A stretch of DNA of 64,000 nt from Neoceratodus forsteri (lineage: Eukaryota > Chordata > Ceratodontiformes > Ceratodontidae): NCBI GenBank assembly GCA_016271365.2, contig CM028136.1:466362001-466426000 (forward strand). Direction: 5' to 3'. Both the position numbers and the translations under genes were made by a program. Of the stretch, positions 56,669 through 64,000 are shown in pieces (positions within the stretch are counted from its first letter, which is position 1; each line of letters opens with the position of its first letter). The notes under the pieces were generated by a model, which saw only the letters and a list, made by a program, of their open reading frames with translations, was not told the origin of the DNA and did not search any database.

Positions 56669-57639
56669 GATCAAGCTTGTTTTCACACCACATATCTGTT
56701 TTTTCCCCCCATGGGAAATAATGGGAAGTATAAACTTAAATCGCGTCTGAATGGATTAATATTTTTCCACTAAACATTCAAAAGGCACATCTGTGAGGCA
56801 AAGGCTTTCAACCCTGAAAATTTCACTCCACAACCAAAAACCGTTTCTGAGAAACAGCTGTCCAAAGAAACTGGAAAGAAAAAAATTTAAATTCTTTGTT
56901 TTTCACCACTCTCTATCACAAAAATCACGAAAGGAATTCACACAAAATTTAGAGCATCATCAACTGTGCCCACTGATGTTAAATAATTTCGACCCCTAAT
57001 GCTCACCTTCTCCCCAGCCAGTAGCCTCCTGTCCGAACCACAAGATACAGCTCCAACCTAGTGCCTCATAGTGATGCAGTATGGCCAACATAATCTGTTG
57101 GAGCCTTCTTCACACAGGGTCCCAAGACATCACATTTGATCAGGGGAAGGGGTGGGCATTAGGGTTGACAACCCCAATTAAAAGCCCACCACCGATTCGC
57201 CAATACTCCAGAGACCCAAATCCCTAATGTTTTTCATTTCCCTTCTTTGTGTGCTTTGCGTTCTACAACCCTAATGTCTGCATTGACGCATTTTTTTGCA
57301 ATGACTTTCCCTTCTTTTTCTGATAGCGGAATCATTTGTTCAGGTCCCGACAGTCCTGACCCAGTGCATAGGCCCAGCAGGTCCTGGCACGCATGCCAAT
57401 ACCTTGTGGGTGAGGTTCCCCGACCCACCACAGGGTGTGGCATCTACGCCAAAACACTGCTCCGTCCCTATCCAGGCTGTGGCTGGTGCTGCAGGCCATC
57501 AGCTACGCCTCATTAAACCAGCTGAGTTCACTGGCACAGTAAGACTGTGTGTTCTCCAGTGGTGTAACTGACATCCCTGAAAACAGCATTACTGATTTTT
57601 TTTATTATTATTTATTATCATTATTATTAATACTATGAC
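56669..57639. other. AT-rich flank of DIRS-8, nothing recognised
   Basis: Contains an (ATT)n-like stretch near 57598-57631 and a copy of the ggggtgggcattaggg word near 57148. No gene. Confidence 0.5.
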
Positions 57640-58150
57640 CTCAAACTTTTCAACATAATCTTATGACCCCGCCTCATAAACCAAGTAGGTAAATATTTTC
57701 AAATCCCTGCCAAAATGCCATTCTGCGTCACAGGTGTGAAAACACGTTTCGGCCAGATGTGAAAAATGACAGCTGAACTGTTCATGAGGTGGAGTGGAGA
57801 GGGAAAAAAAAAAAAAAAAGAGGCTATGTTGAAAATTTGGAGTCAAAATATTTAAAATTAAGAAAGTTATGCGCATGCGTAGAAAAATGTAAATGAATGC
57901 TCATGACTTGGCCATTTTTTTAGGAATTTTCTCACAAACTTTTCAGCGTGCCCTTTTTGGAACCCTCACCTCATGAACACAGGTAGTGAAATTTCGTTAC
58001 ACGGGCCCAAAAAGTGATTTCGCACAGTGAACGTGAAATCACCTTCCAGGCCTAAGTAACGAAATGACACTGACAGAGTATACGAGGTGGAGTCCCAAAA
58101 AGGTTATGCTGAAAATTTGTTGAAAAAAATTCCAAAAAATGGCAAAGCCG
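57640..58150. repeat. Diverged direct and inverted repeats around a gaggtggag motif
   Basis: tcatgaggtggagtggagag (57781) and tacgaggtggagtcccaaaa (58081), then aggttatgctgaaaatttg, are direct copies. aacttttcagcgtgcccttt (57938), then ttggaaccctcacctcatga, is their complement, and cctcaaacttttcaacataa (57640) another. At least four diverged units in both orientations; family unknown. Confidence 0.6.
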
Positions 58151-58188
58151 TTGAAATACATTATAGGGCACTTGCCTTTATTCCTTAG

Positions 58189-58259
58189 TTCATAGTTCAG
58201 CACTTAAAAGCACAGATGTGTCTCGGTCTACCGAGGATGACAGCATACGTCCTCGGCTG
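58189..58259 (+). CDS. Weak candidate exon (unidentified)
   Basis: A plus-strand acceptor-like cctttattccttag precedes a block that is open in one phase and reads HSSALKSTDVSRSTEDDSIR, then PRL, ending at a good donor (CTG then gtaagt). It is CpG-rich compared with its surroundings. Against it: it contains the palindrome ccgagga/tcctcgg, and DIRS ends in this window also carry donor-like motifs, so it may be a repeat end. No gene can be named. Confidence 0.2.
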
Positions 58260-58801
58260 GTAAGTACAGGGTAAAGGGTGTGTGTGATCAGTGGAGGGTC
58301 AGGATGAAGAAAACTGTGATGACGAGGGACAGTTTTCTTTATTTCAGGTATTAAAAAAAAAAAAGACAGACATCGGAGGACTGCTTTTTTTTTTTTTTCC
58401 CCTCCAGCAACAAAGTCAATTACTAAATTATTTTAGGACACTGGGGGTGGGCTCTCCAGTGTCTCACACTGCTTGGGGGGGGGGGGGAGCGAATGACTTG
58501 TAAATGCCGACATTGGGATTGGGCGGAAAACAACAGGCTGCTTGGGGGGAAATCTGACACCACAGCTGAGCATCCCGGTGTCTGATTATACAAATATAAA
58601 TAAATACACGGTCACCAGGGATTGGGGCCCCGAGTGTGCAGTTAAGTTTACTGAGGAACACACCAGTCAGGAAGGCAGGGCTATAATGACAGTAGCCCCG
58701 TCCCTGACCTACGAGTTACAACACAGCAGGGGTTGCACTATACGACACAGATGTCCTTTGTTAGTAAACGACAACTGTGTCATATAATACAACCAGCTAG
58801 T
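58260..58801. other. Unassigned sequence
   Basis: Homopolymers (A12 near 58350, T13 near 58386, G12 near 58477). No recognised feature. Confidence 0.5.
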
Positions 58802-58802
58802 G

Positions 58803-58929
58803 AGCTGTCAGATAAATGATCTACACAAGTGCTGTTTGACTTCGGGTAACTTCACAAGTGGCACAAGCCACGAGTGAAGTGTCTGAGGTCAAACAGCACA
58901 AGTGTAGATAACTAATTTATCCGACAGCT
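58803..58929. repeat. Hairpin-forming inverted repeat (about 55-bp arms)
   Basis: agctgtcagataaatgatct, then acacaagtgctgtttgac and ttcac, is matched by the complement gtgaagtgtctgaggtcaaa, then cagcacaagtgtagat, around a short loop at about 58856-58871. The arms are imperfect. It looks like a small fold-back transposon remnant. Confidence 0.8.
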
Positions 58930-59088
58930 TACCATTGTATATTTCATTTATGCAATAGAGATGCTTCTTATCAGTGCAGGAACATTTGGTTTTGACTGTT
59001 TATCTTCTTTTTTTTTTTAAATGATAATTTCTGGGACTTTCTGGGTCTTTTGGTTAACTTTCCTAGTGTATGTACACCTAGCGGGGTG

Positions 59089-59215
59089 GTTGCTATTAAA
59101 TGAAACACCACTCATTTTGTAGAGAACTTCTTGCTGAACAAACGTCATGGTCACAGTATCATGCTTCCATTTTTTGTTTTAAAGTTATTCGCATTTGTTT
59201 GATGAAAAAGTGAAC
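59089..59215 (-). repeat. Inverted single copy of the 63158-63505 tandem unit
   Basis: taaatgaaacaccactcatt, then ttgtagagaacttcttgct, is the complement of the unit at about 63360-63400. Other words (gttattcgcatttgtttg) match the complement of about 63478-63495. Confidence 0.7.
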
Positions 59216-59247
59216 AAAAAAAAAAAAACTTAGATTGACAGTTTACA

Positions 59248-59313
59248 TTTATCCCACATATGTGGGATAAAGCTAGGGTGGTGAGATTTATCCCACATAT
59301 GTGGAAATAAATG
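59248..59313. repeat. Two neighbouring palindromes
   Basis: tttatcccacatatgtggga followed by taaa (59248-59271) is a perfect 24-bp palindrome. A second, nearly identical one lies at 59286-59313. Spacing between centres is about 40 bp. Confidence 0.9.
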
Positions 59314-59360
59314 GATTTATGCAATTGCTTTTGGTTCCACACCTATTGCATAAATATATA

Positions 59361-61005
59361 CACACACACCCCCTTCAGAAAGTATTCACCCTCCTTGGAT
59401 TTTGTCACATTTTGTTGTGTTACTACCAGAATTTTTAATGCATTGAAATGATTTTACTCCCCCTTGATTCACACAGCATACTCAACAATTTAAACGGGCA
59501 AAAATATTTGTATTGTGTAACAAAAATTTATGAAAAATTAAAAACTGAAATATCTTGTTTACTTAAGTATTCACCCCACTGAGTCAATACTTTGTAGAAG
59601 CGCCTTTGGCAGCAATTACAGCTTTGAGTCTTCTTGGGTATGTCTGTATCAGCTTTGCACATCTGGATTTGGGGATTTTCCCCATTCTTCCTTGCAGATT
59701 TGCTCAAGCTCTGTCAAGTTGGATGGGGAGCATCGGTGAACCGCAATCTTTAAGTCTTTCCACAGATTCTCAATGGGATTCAAGTTTGGGCTTTGGCTGG
59801 GCCACTCACGGACATTCACCTTCTTGTTCTGAAGCCACTCCAGTGTTGCTCTGGCTGTATGCTTGGGGTCGTTGTCCTGTTGGAACGTAAATCTTCGCCC
59901 CAGTCCAAGGTCTATTGCAGACTGATGCAAGTTCTCCTCAAGGATGTGCCTGTATTTGGCTCCATTCATTGTTCCTTCTATCCTGACAAGTGCCCCAGTC
60001 CCTGCCGCTGAAAAGCATCCCCATAACATGATGCTGCACACCACCATGCTTCATGGTAGGGATGGTGTTACACGGGTGATGAGCTGTGTTCGGTCTGCAC
60101 CAGGCATTGCACTTTGCATTCAGGCCAAAGAGTTCAATTTTTGTGTTATCAGACCAGAGAATCTTTTGCCACATGATCTCAAGAGTCTGCCACGTGCCTT
60201 CTTGCAGACTCCAGGCGTTCTATTATGTAGCCTTTTCTCAGGAGTGGCTTCCGTCTAGCCACTCTCCCATAGAGGCTACATCTGTGAAGTGCTGCAGAGA
60301 TTGCTGTCCTCTGGACAGGTTCTCCCATCTCAGCCTTGGAACTCTGTAGTTCTGTCAGGGTGGTCACTGGGTTCTTGGTCACTTCCCTGACCAAGTTCCT
60401 TCTTGCCTGGTTGCTCAGTTTGGGAGGACTGCCTGCTCTAGGAAGAGTCTGGGTGGTTCCGTAATCTTTCCATTTCCTATTGATGGACTTGACTGTGCTC
60501 CTGGGAACTTTCAACACTCTAGAAATGTTTTTATACCCCCTTCCCAGATCTATGCCTCCTCACAATTCTATCACGGAGTTCTACGGACAGCTCCTTGGTC
60601 TTCATGGTAGAGTTTCTGCTCTGACATGCACTGTCAACAGTGGGACCTTATATAGACAGGTGTATTTCCTCTGAAATCATGTCAATCATTTGAACGGACC
60701 ACAGGTGGATTCCAAGTTTTAGAGTGATCTCACAAGGAAATTGGATGCACCTGAGCTCAATTTGGAGTGTCATAGCAAAGGGAGTGAATACTTATCAACT
60801 CAAGACATTTCAGGTTTTTATTTTAAATTACACGTACAAAACTTTCCAGACGTTTCACTCCACTTTGATATTAGAGACTAATTTGTGTAGATACGTGACA
60901 AAAAATTCCCATATAAATGTATTTTAATTTGAGTTTGCAACATCACAAAATGTGACAAAATCCAAGAGGGGTGAATACTTTCTGAAGGCACTGTGTGTGT
61001 GCGTG
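59361..61005 (-). mobile_element. Tc1/mariner DNA transposon
   Basis: About 1.65 kb, flanked by TA on both sides (59359-59360 and 61006-61007). The inverted repeats share ccttcagaaagtattcaccc and ttggattttgtcacattttg. The outermost bases are CA/GT-rich on both ends and merge with microsatellites. The length and TA flanks are typical of Tc1 elements. Confidence 0.92.
59583..60605 (-). pseudogene. Tc1 transposase, frameshifted
   Basis: ATG at 60605 gives MKTKELSVELRDRIVRRHRS (first helix-turn-helix of the paired-like DNA-binding region), then a frameshift into VLKVPRSTVKSINRKWKDYG. The catalytic domain shows WSDNTKIELFG (first Asp), [20 protein letters not shown] (second Asp) and [15 protein letters not shown] (Glu; these elements use DDE). 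A late frameshift near 59655 moves the end ([19 protein letters not shown]) out of frame. Catalytic residues persist, but at least four frameshifts inactivate it. Confidence 0.92.
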
Positions 61006-61020
61006 TATATACACATATAC

Positions 61021-61103
<83 letters not shown>

Positions 61104-61250
61104 TATACACATACATATACACACATATACATATACACACATACACACATATATACATACATACACACACACACACACACATTATGTTTATATAATATAT
61201 ACATATACGCATACATACACATATACACACACAGAGAAAAAATGTAGAAT
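61006..61250. repeat. (AT)n and AC-rich microsatellite array
   Basis: About 40 AT units at 61022-61097, then ATAC/ACAC-rich sequence to about 61240. It directly abuts the right end of the Tc1 element. Confidence 0.95.
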
Positions 61251-61307
61251 CTCATTGGCCAAGAGACATCAGCTGACCGTACATTAAGTAAGCAATAAGA
61301 CATGACA

Positions 61308-61432
61308 GGGTGTGCATTATGGTGAAATAATCCCACGCCTCAGGTGCGTTAGGCACAAGACACAGCTGAGTGCCGATAAATGCACCTGAAAAGTGCAATT
61401 ATTTCACCATACTGGCACACCCCTGGAATGCC
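61308..61432. repeat. Hairpin-forming inverted repeat (about 50-bp arms)
   Basis: gggtgtgcattatggtgaaa, then taat and caggtgcgtt, pairs with aaatgcacctga, then attatttcaccatactggca and caccc. Imperfect pairing around a loop near 61360-61375. Confidence 0.8.
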
Positions 61433-61729
61433 TTATTACTGTTATAATACCGCATTTAAATACAAGACTTGAATGAAAATAAGAAAATATTAAAAAAAAA
61501 AAAAGTAAAAATTGGATCTTTCATTGAAATATACTTCATTTTAACTCTGAATACACAAATTAGTCCCTATTCTGGTAACTGTGGGGTTAGCTAAAAACAT
61601 AAAACTTAATGAAAACTGTACGTGGCAAACATTTTGATAAGAAAAAAATGTTACCCTGCATTTAAATCAATACAAATACTGCTTCTTAATGGAAATGTAA
61701 TCAAAACATTTAAACCTGCCAGGTTGCCT

Positions 61730-61775
<46 letters not shown>

Positions 61776-62149
61776 TTGGGGGGGGGGTGATAGATGTCAC
61801 CATGAAAATACCCATGTATGCAGAGACAGCACTAGATAGGGCAATAAGGGAAAAAGTTGCAGCTTGCCCAGAAATGACCCACTTTCCACAGGACAGTGGG
61901 TCCAAAGTGGTGCACCTGTCTCTAACAATAGCTGAAAGATGGAAAACTAAACAATAGAAAAGTAATTTCACTCAACAAATTTAAGCTTCTGTACTAGTGA
62001 AATTTCTACTTACGATTAGGTTTGGACCCAGTTGTTTCTCATTTTGACCCACATTTTTTACACCTATGGGTCTAATTTGACCCATGTTTCAAAACCCCTA
62101 GCGCTGTCACTGCATGTATGATTCAAATGTACATGCTTTTATAAACATC
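61433..62149. other. AT-rich sequence with a (GT)n tract
   Basis: (GT)n at about 61734-61772 followed by a G run. A small repeat of gacccac/gacccat words lies at 62027-62085. No gene recognised. Confidence 0.55.
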
Positions 62150-62835
62150 AAGAATGTATTTCAGCAGTTTGAATCTGCCTCTGCCTATACGAGATCCTCC
62201 ACGGGCCGTCCCCTAGACATCCCTCGTGTCCGAACTAACTACGGCAAGCACGCCTTTCGGTATGTTGCCCCACATTTATGGAACCTTCTCCCTGTGGACT
62301 TGGCAACTGTCTTACTATTCAGGGTTTTAAGTTGGGCCTGAAAGTATACCTGTTACAGCTTAGTCTGTGTGGCTGTAACCGCTAGTGCGGAACAGTCTCA
62401 GTGGCTAAAATTGCTTGTCCCACGGCAATCAGCCCACGGGGTGGCAATATATCCTGCATATTGCTGGTACCACCTCTCCCTTACAGTATTGTTGGTTAAG
62501 ATGTCATATATCGGATTTAATTTACTATTTATTTAGTTTTTGTTGACTGGGTAAGTACACTAGACAAATCCTGCCTATTTTCAGGCACGACCCGGGGAGG
62601 GGGATACAGATGAATGCCAACTGACCTTGAACCAGATTAAGCTGTTATTATGTGTATGTAACTGACATGCTCTGTAATGTACTCTATACCCTATCCAATG
62701 TATACTTAATCTGCTGTGTACTCCTGCCAATGTATGTAATCATTGTATGTAACTAATCCAGATCGCTCCTGAAAAAGGGACCTCTGGTCTCAGTGAGCTT
62801 ACCCGGTTATCAAAATCTAAATAAAATAAATGTAA
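62150..62835 (+). pseudogene. L2/Rex1-like LINE 3' fragment
   Basis: The plus-strand frame reads STGRPLDIPRVRTNYGKHAF, then RYVAPHLWNLLPVDL, matching the conserved RT C-terminal block of L2/Rex1-type LINEs (…GxxAFxxxAPxLWNxLP). A frameshift after it breaks the end. A 3' untranslated part follows to aaaatctaaataaaataaat at 62812-62832, the usual short-repeat tail. The remainder of the element is missing. Confidence 0.8.
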
Positions 62836-63157
62836 CTGTGGTTCCCCACTTTTGCTTTTTGTTTATGAAGTATTTTTGCCTACTTTCTTCATCCTGTTTT
62901 CTTCTTCCTCTGTCTTTCCCCACATTCAAGATATGGAATTTATACAATATCTGTGTGCCTCTTTTCAGGAAGATAAAGAGATATCCCACTGACCACGTCC
63001 GAGATACCACTTTTTATCTTCACAGTTGGGTATGCCACAATGGATATCTTGGCCGTTGGGTATGTCACAAAAGGTTTGGAACTCACTTAGAATGTTTGGC
63101 CTCAGTAACACTGTTGTGCGAACCATATTCAAATGGAAATAACACGAAAAATTACAG
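62836..63157. other. Unassigned AT-rich sequence
   Basis: No recognised feature; a short ttgggtatg(t/c)cacaa duplication is seen at 63026 and 63056. Confidence 0.45.
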
Positions 63158-63505
63158 TATTGTACTGCGAGCACGAAAGTTGGTTAGCACAAAAAGATCT
63201 ACAAAATTAGTGTTTTATTTATAACTACCTTCCAGTTTTTTGTTTTTTTTATAATTAACAAATAAACAGCAGAAAATGCATTTTCTTTTCACTTTTTCGA
63301 CAAAAAAAATGTGAATAACTTTCAAACGATAGCATGGTACTATGAACACAAAATTTGTTCAGCACAAAACGATCTACAAAATGAGTGGTGTTTCATTTAG
63401 ATACCTTTTAGTTTTGTTTTTTTTTTTTTATACTTAGCAAAAACAGCACAAAATCCATTTGTTTCACTTTTTGCAACAAATGCAAATAACTTTGAAACTG
63501 AAAAA
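63158..63505. repeat. Two tandem units of about 177 bp
   Basis: Unit 1 (63158-63335) and unit 2 (63336-63505) align: gtactgcgagcacgaaagtt versus gtactatgaacacaaaattt, agcacaaaaagatctacaaa versus agcacaaaacgatctacaaa, and aataactttcaaac versus aataactttgaaac. An inverted third copy is at 59089-59215. Non-coding; family unknown. Confidence 0.8.
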
Positions 63506-64000
63506 AAAGAGAGAGAGAGACCCACAACTGTTGTATAAACTCGAATATTACATGCGTAGCAGTGAGACAGCAGAAATATCTCCACTCACTGTCATGGAAC
63601 TCTACATATCCCACTTGTGGCATATCAAGAGTTCAATGGCAGCTTGTGGAGATATTTCTGATATCTCACTCTCACCCATGTCATATCCCATGTTTACCAT
63701 GGAATACAGGGATTCAAAATTCTGCTCAGTTTCATTGGCAGAATGTTCCTCTCCCAACATACAGCGCGCGCACACACACACACACCCCCAAAGGCCTTTT
63801 CTATCTAGAGCCACAGACTCTATTATCTCACTGTCAGGGAAAGTAGAAGAGATTTCCCTGATGAGCAGTTAAAGACAGAAGGAGGATTTTTCATTGTCAG
63901 CAAAGAAACAGTTGCAATGAAAACTATAAACAATTCTCAATGCTTCCAATGTGTGTAAGTAGAGTGTGATGATCAGGGAAACATTTAATTTTTTTTTTTT
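63506..64000. other. Unassigned sequence to the window end
   Basis: Short (CA)n at about 63770-63785. No gene or repeat family recognised. Confidence 0.5.

Noticed and set aside
60943..61336. Long open frames of Tyr/Ile/His/Thr repeats
   Set aside because: They are translations of the (AT)n/(AC)n microsatellite in all frames, not genes.

Overview
This window is almost entirely transposable elements from a large, repeat-rich vertebrate genome. DIRS-type tyrosine-recombinase retrotransposons dominate; CR1-like, L2/Rex1-like and L1-Tx1-like LINEs, a Tc1/mariner transposon, fold-back repeats and microsatellites are also present. That mix suggests an amphibian (a caecilian or salamander fits best), but this is inferred from repeat content because no host gene is recognised with certainty. 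No intact protein-coding gene of any kind was found.

Layout. Positions 1-855 hold the end of one DIRS element and a DIRS fragment. From 856 to 5715 there is AT-rich sequence with one candidate host exon (minus strand, 1677-1752), two CR1-like LINE fragments and a fold-back repeat. From 5735 to 36545 lies one DIRS element (DIRS-2) split by two insertions. Inside its recombinase gene sits a complete DIRS-3 (6438-24425), whose gag is itself interrupted by a tandem pair of a third, GC-rich family (DIRS-4 and DIRS-5, 11062-22346) plus a partial duplicate (10110-10758). Inside the DIRS-2 gag sits a 7-kb L1-Tx1-like LINE (about 27011-34172). Next come a DIRS gag remnant (36546-37910), a full-length DIRS-7 (38920-44517), a repeat-bearing spacer, and another nest: DIRS-8 (46225-56668) interrupted by a CR1 tail and by full-length DIRS-9 (47096-52768). 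The last 7 kb is AT-rich, with hairpins, palindromes, a Tc1 transposon (59361-61005), an (AT)n array, an L2/Rex1-like LINE tail and a tandem repeat.

Every DIRS copy lies on the minus strand. Read in sense, each has the order 5' inverted terminal repeat, gag, reverse transcriptase, RNase H, a methyltransferase-like segment, tyrosine recombinase, internal complementary region (ICR), 3' inverted repeat. The ICR can be read directly as the complement of the two joined element ends, as expected for an element that passes through a circular intermediate. All copies are broken by frameshifts, stops or catalytic substitutions.

The most unusual observation is that the unlike DIRS families share splice-site-like signals at equivalent terminal positions. 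A 5' splice-donor consensus lies at the sense 3' end, and a CAG acceptor-like sequence lies 52-58 nt further on across the circle junction. Two reconstructable empty sites also show insertion right after AAGAA.
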